From assembly GCF_027943255.1 (NCBI RefSeq), contig NC_072894.1, positions 78,407,601 to 78,471,600 of the forward strand: a DNA stretch of 64,000 nt, given 5' to 3'. This DNA comes from Anastrepha obliqua. Taxonomy: Eukaryota > Arthropoda > Insecta > Diptera > Tephritidae. Each line of letters begins with the position of its first letter. Position 1 is the stretch's first letter. Under the pieces are notes generated by a model. That model was not told the origin of the DNA and searched no databases. It was given only the letters and a program-made list of their open reading frames with translations. The position numbers and the translations under genes are program-made. Shown in pieces: positions 56,004 to 64,000 of the stretch.

Positions 56004-56844
56004 AAGGGCTTTCCAATAACAGGTGTTATTTTGAATAGCCCGCTATTTCGGTCGATGTCACTTTTGAAGCTGTCATTTTTTGAAAATTTGGCAGAGACGG
56101 TTCGTAAAACTCGAACATCTTTGGGTCATCGTGAAGCACCTTGCCGGACCCCAATACAGAAATTGGTGAAAAAATCCGAGCTATTGGGACAAGTTAGTGA
56201 TGTGAAGAATAAAACCCGTGCACGTCGCTCAAGAACAGCCGAACATATTGCTGTTGTAGCCGAAAGTGTTGAAGAAACCCCAGGTTTGTCCATTCCTCGT
56301 CGTTCTTTGGAATTAGGCATTCCACAAACGTCATTACACCATATTTTGCATAAAGATTGGGGTATTAAGGCTTATAAAGTCCAGTTAACATAAAGACTCA
56401 AGCCAGCTTATCAACAACAACGTCGTGTCTTTGCTGATTGGGTCGTTTAAATACATGAAAATGATGCGGAATTCCATCGAAAAATTATCTTGAGTGATGA
56501 GGCCCATTTCCACCTCGGTGGCTTCGTCAACAAGCTAAATTGTCGGATCTGGAGCTCAGAAAATCCAAGAGTTATTGTTGAAAAGTCTCTCTATCCTCAA
56601 CGTGTGACTGTTTGGTGCGGTTTATGGTCCGGCGGAGTCATTGGACCTTACTTTTTCGAAAATGAAGCTGGAGCAACAGTGAATGGATTGCGCTATCGAT
56701 AGATGATTAACGAATTTTTATGGCCGGAATTGGATGGTATGGATCTGGACAACGTTTATTTTTAACAAGACGGCGATACGTGCTACACAAGCAACGAAAC
56801 CATAGATCTTTTACGGGAATAACACCTCTTATTGGAAAACCCTT
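56004..56844 (+). mobile_element. WFQQDGA-type transposon, C-terminally deleted, TA-flanked
   Basis: Ends AAGGGCTTTCCAATAACAGG and inverse AAGGGTTTTCCAATAAGAGG, with TA outside both. The transposase reads from the helix-turn-helix part (RTSLGHREAPCRTPIQKLVK, IPRRSLELGIPQTSLHHILH) through ILSDEAHFHLGGFVNKLNCR (first catalytic Asp) and RVTVWCGLWSGGVIGPYFF, and stops soon after DGMDLDNVYF, where the second Asp is in QDGDTCYTSNET. The third catalytic region is deleted, yet both termini remain. Several in-frame stops are present. Confidence 0.8.
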
Positions 56845-56854
56845 TATATATAAT

Positions 56855-56933
56855 TTGCGCTTACAGGGTGTTATTCGATTTTTGGCGGAGATCCTACTCC
56901 AATTTGTGGTGTACGTCTTGATGTTGTTTCTGA
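56855..56933 (-). repeat. tRNA-derived SINE tail fragment
   Basis: TTGCGCTTACAGGGTGTTAT, GGCGGAGATCCTACTCC and GTCTTGATGTTGTTT match the SINE tail and body. It ends abruptly where the mariner sequence (CTGATGGCGCCATC) begins. Confidence 0.75.
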
Positions 56934-57672
56934 TGGCGCCATCTTTTTACTGAGTTAGTGCGTTGAAAGTTACATCCCTAGCTGACTTCCAGTGAAAGCT
57001 TGGTGGCATATCGTTCAGTGGAAGCAAAGTTATTGCGTCTAAGGTGACAGTATGTTTGTGTCATCGGTACAAAAATGAGTTTCAAACATAGAGCTAATAT
57101 CAAGTTTTGTTTTAAAATCGGTAAAAAGTTTCCTGAAACATTTGAATTGATGGAAAAAGTTTATGGCGATGGTAGTATATCACGTGCCAGAGTTCATGAG
57201 TGGTTTACACGTTTCAGAGATGGTTGTGAGGACATAAATGACAATGAACGTACGGGCCGCTCAAAATCAATAATCACCAAAAACCCCATCGAAATTGCTC
57301 GTAAATTTAAAAAAAAATGAACCGAAATCTTTGCTGAAATTCATGGAATCGGAGTTGAATATCTCCGAAACATCAACATCAATTTATCGCATTTTACGTT
57401 TCACGGTTCATTCCGCATTCGTTGGATATGGATCCCTGTGACTACTTCATATTCGGAAAATTAGATTTGATGCTGAAAAGAAAACGTTTTACGTCCAAAA
57501 GTCTTGTACGGACATCCTGAAGGACATTCCGGTCAATGACCTGAAACGCTATTTCGAAAAGCTTTTTCATCGCGCAAAACAGTGTATCGAAGCCAGAGTG
57601 GACTATTTTGAGTAAATAAACTCGAAGCTCCTGTCGTTTATATTTTATCTCAGTCTTGTTTATTTTGGACTT
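56934..57672 (+). pseudogene. mariner copy (family 1) with large internal deletion
   Basis: CTGATGGCGCCATCTTTTTA and MSFKHRANIKFCFKIGKKFP (57075) match the copy at 13047. After VHEWFTRFRDGCEDINDNER and LLKFMESELNIS-like, the sequence jumps to HSLDMDPCDYFIFGKL and KRFTSKSLVRTS. The region with the first and second catalytic Asp is gone. The right end CAGTCTTGTTTATTTTGGAC is the inverse of the left end seen at 13047. Its own left terminus is missing at the SINE junction. Confidence 0.75.
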
Positions 57673-57689
57673 CATCTTTATGATAATAA

Positions 57690-58070
57690 TCGTTCAAAAG
57701 TGAATAATTCCCCGCCGCTACTTTTCTTTTATGTCAGATTTGACATTTCTCAAGTAGACATATCGCAAAATTCGTGAATTTTTTAGTAGAAATAATCGTG
57801 CGAATGAATCGACAATTCAAAGGTTAGTGAAAAAATTTTAAGAAACTGGTTCTGTCAAGGATAGAAAAACGATAAGCAGACCAAAAACTGAGCGCTCTGT
57901 TGAGAGCTTTGCTGCTGCAGCGCAAAGTATTGCTGAGCAACCTTCTCAACAATTAGGCATTCATGAATCCACTGTTTGGCGGATTTTACCTGTCGATGGT
58001 GGATACTTAAATGATGTAATTTTTCACACATATGTAATTGGTAAGAGCCGTATTTTGAATAAAAATAGTG
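57690..58070 (+). pseudogene. WFQQDGA-type transposase N-terminal relic
   Basis: The frames read REFFSRNNRANESTIQRLVK, SVKDRKTISRPKTERSVESF, QSIAEQPSQQLGIHESTVWR, the helix-turn-helix region of this family. The catalytic part is missing. Confidence 0.65.
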
Positions 58071-58516
58071 AAACTTGAAAGAAACTAAATTTTTACATAT
58101 TTTATTTTAAAACAACTTCTATGCGCGTCTCTTGAGCGACCCTTTATATTACAAGATATATGCATATATGTATGTACTCGGAGCTTATAGCTTAGCCCGA
58201 TGGCGGCGTTAATCGGAATTACCAGTGTAGTTAATTCTGAGTAAAATTGTAGTGTGAAAGACGGTATTGCGCGGTTTAGTGAACAGCTGATTTGTTTATT
58301 GAATAGTTTTGTCAGTAAAATATGGTTCGCAGGCGACAAATACGGAATACTAAAAACTAATCATTTATTTAAAAAAAATCTTAAATGTAAGTTTCTCAAA
58401 CTGTCCCAAAATATCAAAACAATTAATGTAAGTAATTTTGAACATTTTAGTGCAAACTAGCATTGCATCCAGTCTCGTTCTTTAAAAGTTTCATTATTTT
58501 TAATTCACAATAGATA
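58071..58516. other. Intergenic, nothing recognised
   Basis: No gene supported. Frames on both strands lack family signatures. Confidence 0.4.
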
Positions 58517-58646
58517 CAGGGTGGGCCAAATAAGACCTACAACTACTACGCAGCTGGTCCATAGTTTGCCTAGCAGTATGCCCAGTTGCTCCATCTTGTT
58601 GAAACCACAAATTAGGATAGTAGTAGGTCTTATTTGGCCCACCCTG
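58517..58646 (-). mobile_element. 130-bp MITE that keeps a transposase catalytic fragment
   Basis: Perfect inverted ends CAGGGTGGGCCAAATAAGAC, with TA outside at 58515-58516 and 58647-58648. The minus-strand interior reads NLWFQQDGATGHTARQTMDQ, the second catalytic Asp box of the WFQQDGA-type transposase. This proves derivation from a full-length element by two large deletions. Confidence 0.85.
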
Positions 58647-58648
58647 TA

Positions 58649-59102
58649 TTAACTCTCGGCAATATTGCCATCGAAAATTCCCCTAATTTGCTTCAATTAT
58701 GAGAATTAAGTCTAGTTGTCAATCCGCGTTAGCTGCACTTAATTCCTTCCTTATATTCAGTTATGCAAATTTGTTAGCACTTTTACCTCTTGTAAGTGTG
58801 CATGTAATTAGATAAGTAGACATGTATGTATGTATGTAGGTATTTCATTACGAGTAGTGGATATGTTTGTATATGTTGTATACATATGGTTATATACAAC
58901 TCGCATTGCTGTGAAGTGTCCAACTCAGGCCTAGATGGTATAAAGAGTCGTAGCCCAGCCACAGGATTCACTTTTTCTTTAAAATGTAAAGTATCAAACC
59001 TAACGAAGATCGATCTTAATCATCTAGTTCATTCTAATAAAATATGGTAATTAAAAATAATTTTGCATACATATGTATGTGTATGTATTTACAATTAAGT
59101 AA
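58649..59102. other. Intergenic, nothing recognised
   Basis: Short ATGTATGTATGTA runs near 58823. No gene or window repeat identified. Confidence 0.4.
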
Positions 59103-59885
59103 AGGGTGACCAGATTGGAGGTACTTTTTCCAATAGGGTTTTCTTGACAGATCACGCGTGATTACTGTCACACAGAATATATCGTTTAGTTTAGTATTCA
59201 TTGGCATTTAATCCTGGAAAGACTTCTGTCTTAACAACGCTTAAAAATCGTACAATTGTATTACGAAAATCGACGCTCTGTGAAAAGTATTCACCGCGCC
59301 TCAGGCCAACTTATGGTGTTCAGTGATGATGCCCATTTTTGGCTTAATGGCTACGTTAATAAGCGAAATTGCCGTATTTGGGCTGAAGAGTAACCCGAAC
59401 ATAAATTGGAAAACACCATTAAAAACAACCTTTTGGTGCGGCTTATTGGCTGGATGAGATTAATATTTCTTCCAAGACAAGGCTGGCGCCAATGTAATAG
59501 TGAATGGCGAACGCTATTGCGCCATGATAAACGACTTTTTTATGCCAGAAATTGAAGCCCATGATCTTCACAGCATTTGGTTCCAATAAAACTGCGCTAC
59601 TTAACATTCAGCCGTAAAATAATGGATTTACTCTGACGTCGTTTCGGTGAGCAATTTATCTCACATCTTCAGTTGATTCGCCTTCGAGATCCACAGCTTT
59701 GGACTTTTATTTGTGGGTATATGTAAAATCTAAACATTACAACAACATTACAACATTACTGAAGTTATTCACGGGATACCGAACGAAGTCGACTCGCTGG
59801 AGGATGGCCGAAATACGGCGCAGTTGCGGACAACATTTGAAAGGAATTATCTTTAAAAAATTTTGTTATTTTATTTCAATTTAAA
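59103..59885 (+). pseudogene. WFQQDGA-type transposase relic, central and C-terminal parts
   Basis: VFSDDAHFWLNGYVNKRNCR (first catalytic Asp) near 59320-59380, TTFWCGLLAG, VNGERYCAMINDFFMPEIEA, then HDLHSIWFQ and a C-terminal QLRTTFERNYL-like end. The second Asp region is mutated to stops (CCAATAAAACTGCG). It starts with a terminal-like GGGTGACCAGATTGG. Confidence 0.75.
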
Positions 59886-60399
59886 ATCCCATACCTTTAA
59901 ACTGATCTCCTTTTACATTAATTTTTTTCGTTGTGCCGCTCATTATTATCAATCGCTCATTAATATCAAAATATGTATATGCATACATATGGAAATATGT
60001 CTATTTATGTCCCAGCCTACATGATGTGAGTACATCAAGCAATTGCAACTTGCAAATGCTTTAAGCCCTTTACCTACTTATTATGTACGCATACATAAGC
60101 TTGGTGGTCGGCCAAGCTGACCCCAAAATGGAACAAATGGACATTTATGCACATTTTCCACATTACTAGTCAGTTTACTTTTTTTTCTTTCTAATACGAC
60201 TCTTAAGAAAATTTGTATATGTGTATCATTGCATTTATTCAGGAAATTTTCCGTAATCACAGAAATGTGAGACAACCCTTTTTTATAATAAATAGATATG
60301 TTAACATTTTCATACTGCTGCTTTCTATTACCTACAATGAATACATTAGCGCATATCGAGGCTAATAATGAATCTTAAATACTTCAACTAGAGTATACA
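59886..60399. other. Intergenic, nothing recognised
   Basis: AT-rich, with no gene or window repeat identified. Confidence 0.4.
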
Positions 60400-60482
60400 A
60401 GGTGACGCAAAATGAATCACCCAATCGGAAGATTTATAATTTTTGCAAATAGCGGCATACGTCAATCATATTTGCCATTCCT
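60400..60482 (+). mobile_element. MITE, fourth copy of the GTGGCGCAAAA family (left part)
   Basis: GGTGACGCAAAATGAATCAC, GGAAGATTTATAATTTTTGC and TACGTCAATCATATTTG match the inverse of 12900-12985. The right part is missing or diverged. Confidence 0.6.
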
Positions 60483-62054
60483 CATAACCGGACAGTATTT
60501 TTGTCCGGTTAAGGTAAGAAATGGTAAATTTATTTAATATGTTCTACAAATTTATGAAAATTACACAAGAATTTTAGATTACCAGGTTTGGACATCAGCT
60601 ATGGGAAAAAACAAAATTGTAAGTGTAGCCTCGGGTAGGGATTCGTCAGGCAAATTCTGCCCGCTTATTTTGCATGTATTCACACACTCGTTTAATCGGT
60701 CGCTCTTCAGACGGCAACGAAGTAATAATGGCCTAGGGTACGTCACCCGGTTGGATTGAAAAAAAATGAAATAGTTGATTCCCTAAACAGTGATTATTTT
60801 AATTTTAAATATTCATTTTGAAAATGGTCCTCGGTGTTTTTGATATATTGAAAAGCTTGGTTTCAAAATCGCATCAATTTGAACCCCTCAACTTTGATGT
60901 TATGAGCTAACTTATTTCTTTATTAGATGCTTCTTCTGAATCACTTATCTACAGTTTGTCCACAATATTGCTTTGAAAGTCTATATTCTTGTATTCTATG
61001 CAGAAATTTTGATCAATTTGGAGAAACCCTTAGAAATCATTTGCCAAATTGAATCCTTCCTGAAATTTAGCATAGATTGCCGGTGGAATGTCCTCTTCAA
61101 GATAAAAATCTCACCAAATTCCGAAAAATCTGCTTTCCGGTAACTGTTTTGGATTGTTGTTGTGTCTATTTTATCCCATGACGTTTTAATGAAATGCACA
61201 GTTTCAAGCACATTAATAGATTTTGAAAGAGTCTTCAAAGTAAGCCATACACAATTTTAAAACATTTTGGATAATGAAGCATCTCATTAACTAATATATT
61301 TTGCCCCTGAATACAACGGTGGTTAGTCAATCATTAAGTAAGATATAATACAACATTTTTGAACGCAGTTAATGAGATGCACCATTTTCCAAAAACAAGA
61401 GCATTTTTCGTTTCTGGGCCAATTTTCTATTTCATATCATTTTCATATAATTTTTTATTTCATTTCATTTCATTTATTGCCCAAAATCATTTTAATTTAA
61501 TTTTTTATTGAACTATTTCAGCCTCACTCATTACTTTTCGAACAAGTCATCGAGGCATTTTTAATAGATTTCTAGTCCGAGGTAGGAATCTGTTTGAAAG
61601 ATCGAGGGCAGCTATTTTACTAATAACCAAAAGCAGCTCTTTCTATCCAGACATCTTTGCACAAAAACAAAATTGTGGCCTTTGCTTAGAAAATTTACCT
61701 CCAATGCATATCTCGGATTGAAGAGCGAGAGTTTTCTCAAGCTAAATGTCTTCAGACTTATGGTATATCTGTTCAACAGAGATGGCTCGTTGCCCTGATC
61801 GTCTCGACATAGTTCTTCATGTGGAAAGCCGCATTATTCCTGCGCCATATATTCAGTAATTTGCTTGGGCCTTCTTGAATTTCGACCGTTTATGAGAGTT
61901 TTTTCGATCAAAATGAAGTGAAATATTATATGTCCGTGTCTAGTTGTTAGAATGCCCGGTTATTGGCATGACATTTGTATACAAAAATCAATGGAAAAAC
62001 TGTTAGCACAAAATGTATCTGGCTATTGAATTTAGCTGAATGTTGTTCGTATGA
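60483..62054. other. Long intergenic stretch, nothing recognised
   Basis: Nearly 1.6 kb without a gene. A hairpin-like GGACAGTATTTTTGTCC lies at about 60489. Region 61500-61900 is less AT-rich but has no readable domain. Confidence 0.4.
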
Positions 62055-62195
62055 CAAGATTTTTCATATTAGAAATACACTCGGAGTTTTGCCATTATCC
62101 GCCAAGAAGCGACCGCTTTTAAAAGAACTCAGTCTATAATTTAAACCTGGACGTACAAAATAGTAGTCACGTACAACCTATTCGGCTATGGCGAT
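62055..62195 (-). repeat. tRNA-derived SINE, head half, decayed
   Basis: AGAAATACACTCGGAGTTTT, CCAAGAAGCGACCGCTTTTA and the inverse A box region CAACCTATTCGGCTATGGC match the SINE head. The B box is lost. Confidence 0.65.
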
Positions 62196-62334
62196 TGAAC
62201 ATCACTTAGAAAAACTACATTTTTTTTCTTTTTGATATTTCAATTTATTCAAAAATTAGGCAACATATTGTGAAAAAAATTATATTTTAAAACTTACTAG
62301 TACTTTTATTATAGGTAGTTCTACAGGGTGACCA

Positions 62335-62385
62335 GATAAAAACGATAGGAACGATAGGAAAGATAAGAACGATAGGAAAAGAAAT
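62335..62385. repeat. Short tandem repeat of ACGATAGGAA
   Basis: Four or five imperfect units follow CAGGGTGACCAGATAAAA. That sequence resembles the start of the element at 59103. Confidence 0.6.
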
Positions 62386-62389
62386 TTAA

Positions 62390-62710
62390 ATAAAATTCAT
62401 TCTGAGGCTAAACTTTATTTTCAAGTTAGAATCATGTATTTATATATGGATTAGCACATCATTCAATTAGCTGGCTCGGGTTTGTTGGCAGTGCTTCAAA
62501 TAGTTGTTCAAATTCTTGATGACTTGGAAAAATATGTGCGGTGGCTTTTATTCGAGAGGTGTCAAGTCACACGGTGGCCATCATCAGTTGTCGAATTTTC
62601 CCTTCACAACTTCAAGCATTGCGGCTCCTCTATACCAAGTAGTGAAAATTATGTGGATATGGTATGATAAAATGGATAAGATAAAAGGCGTTGGAATATA
62701 ATTAACTCGA
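62390..62710 (-). pseudogene. WFQQDGA-type transposase relic, C-terminal part
   Basis: The minus strand reads AAMLEVVKGKFDN, then WPPCDLTPLE followed by KPPHIFF-like residues, matching WPPRSCDLTPLDYF of this family, with in-frame stops. Confidence 0.6.
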
Positions 62711-62711
62711 T

Positions 62712-62879
62712 GATCGTATTTATAGTCCAATTTGTTTCTAATTCAAAGTTCATGTTTAATAGTTATATGACAACAAAAAAAACTACACAAAAAACAATAA
62801 CTACTTCGCTAAGTGGCGCTGAACTCGGGATACCCTATAATCAGAGCGTACCGGGAATGTTTAAATAAAACAAAAAGTA
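62712..62879. other. Short spacer, nothing recognised
   Basis: No feature seen. Confidence 0.3.
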
Positions 62880-63245
62880 GTTAAATTTCAGGCAAATTTA
62901 TATTATCTCTTTTAAAATATGACCGGTCTGAAGCAACGCACATGGCCAGCGTGTAACCAAGTCCTCCATGCACCCCTGGTAGGCCGTCGAAAGGATGGCC
63001 TTCAGCTCCTTCGTTGCATTCTCTTTGATCTCCTCTAACGACTGAAATATCCATCCACGAAGTAGTAACTTCAACTTGGCAAACAGAAAAAGTCGCACTG
63101 GGCCATATCAGGTGAATATGGTGCTTGCACGATGGTACTTGGGCTCGGTTTGATGGCGCGCTAATATCGTGCAAAATCCAAGAATTGTTTGCCACATTTC
63201 CGGCCGTTTGCGACGTACAGCATCTTTCAAATGCTTCAAAACGGA
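62880..63245 (-). pseudogene. mariner relic, C-terminal part
   Basis: The minus strand gives LKHLKDAVRRKRPEMWQ, ILARHQTEPKY (catalytic box broken), then in another frame RLFLFAKLKLLLRGWIFQSL and EEIKENATKELKAILSTAYQ. This is a different mariner subfamily from the neighbouring copy at 63282. Confidence 0.7.
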
Positions 63246-63281
63246 TAAATAATTTTCTTTATTTACTGTCTTGTCTACATA

Positions 63282-64000
63282 AAGGTTGTCAGAAAAGTCT
63301 TGTGGTATTTTTATTGAATTTTCAATTGTTCATAAAATTGGTTATAATAATGCGATTTAAGTCAAATATGCGCCGTTTTGTTCGATGACGAGTTCCCAAC
63401 GAGATGCCAACTTCATAATGCCCCTCTTATAGAAGCTCGCTTCCCTATTGTCAAAAAACTCGGAGAGCCAATTTTCACAGGACTCTCTTGTGGACAACTT
63501 CCGACTACCAAGCTCGTTCGCCATGGACAGAAATAGGTGGTAATCACTTGGTGCGAGATCCGGACTATACGGTGAATGCAAAAGAACCTCCCATCCGAGC
63601 TCCTGGAGGTTCTGGCGCGTCACCAAAGATGTGTGTGGCCTGGCGTTGTCCTGATGGAAGACAATTCGGCCTCTGTTGACCAAAGATGGCCTCTTCTGCA
63701 TGAGTGCTGCATTAAAGCGGTCCAGTTGTTGGCACTACAGGTCCGAATTGAGCGTTTGGCCATAGGGGAGCAGCTCATAGTGGATGATTCCCTGCCAATC
63801 CCACCAAACACACAGAAGAACCTTCCTGGCCGTCAATCCAGGCTTGGCCACCGTCTGGGTAGCTTCACCGCTTTTCGACCACGACCGTTTGCGCTTCACG
63901 TTGTCGTAAGTGACCCACTTTTCATCGCCAGTCACCATCCGCTTCAAAAACGGGTCGATTTTGTTGCGATTCAGAAGCGATTCGCATGCATCCATACGGG
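63282..64000 (-). pseudogene. mariner copy running off the window end, frameshifted
   Basis: The end AAGGTTGTCAGAAAAGTCTT with adjacent TA at 63280-63281 is a mariner terminus. From 63995 downward the minus strand reads KRMVTGDEKWVTYDNVKRKR (first catalytic Asp), KVLLCVWWDWQGIIHYELLP, a frameshift near 63735, another near 63690, then RIVFHQDNARPHTS (second) and HSPYSPDLAPSDYHLF (third). All three Asp codons survive, but two frameshifts break the protein. The N-terminus lies outside the window. Confidence 0.85.

Noticed and set aside
60489..60512. Hairpin GGACAGTATTTTTGTCC as a terminator or RNA element
   Set aside because: Too short and in AT-rich intergenic DNA without a nearby gene. Chance is sufficient.

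Overview
The window is eukaryotic, AT-rich and intron-containing. It most likely comes from a higher fly, with a tephritid fruit fly the best guess. That guess is inference from the insect odorant receptors, the tandem ELOVL elongases, Drosophila-like splice sites and core promoters, and the dense mariner, Jockey and LOA load. No sequence here names the species.

Host genes are few. A convergent pair of four-exon odorant receptor genes (2312-3795 on +, 5011-6468 on -) each encodes 388 residues after splicing. Two tandem three-exon very-long-chain fatty acid elongase genes (42976-43977 and 50669-51696, both +) each encode 278 residues. All four read as intact, with consensus splice sites. Both families commonly expand by local duplication. 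The receptor pair also carries a 248-bp stretch that is identical between the copies although the rest has diverged, which suggests gene conversion across the inverted repeat.

Nearly everything else is mobile DNA. Two elements look intact. A full-length LOA-type LINE (20397-25867) has two open reading frames overlapping by ATGA, a TAA-repeat tail and an 11-bp target duplication. A 3.1-kb DNA transposon (35514-38608) has 133-bp terminal inverted repeats beginning CACAGTG, a 4-bp GTTT duplication and an uninterrupted 747-residue protein. Its N-terminal cysteine pattern resembles the RAG1 N-terminal region and the Chapaev-type N-RAG-TP transposases. This is the most interesting object in the window.

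The remainder is decayed or internally deleted: many mariner copies from several subfamilies; Tc1-like copies; a recurrent transposase family with a WFQQDGA box, often surviving as short deletion derivatives; Jockey-, LOA/R1- and RTE-like LINE fragments; a tRNA-derived SINE in seven copies or fragments; a 220-bp MITE family; a possible TTAA-flanked element; and microsatellites including 52 perfect TAAATA units. No rRNA, tRNA gene or CRISPR array was recognised. All alignments are by eye, so boundaries of decayed elements are approximate.
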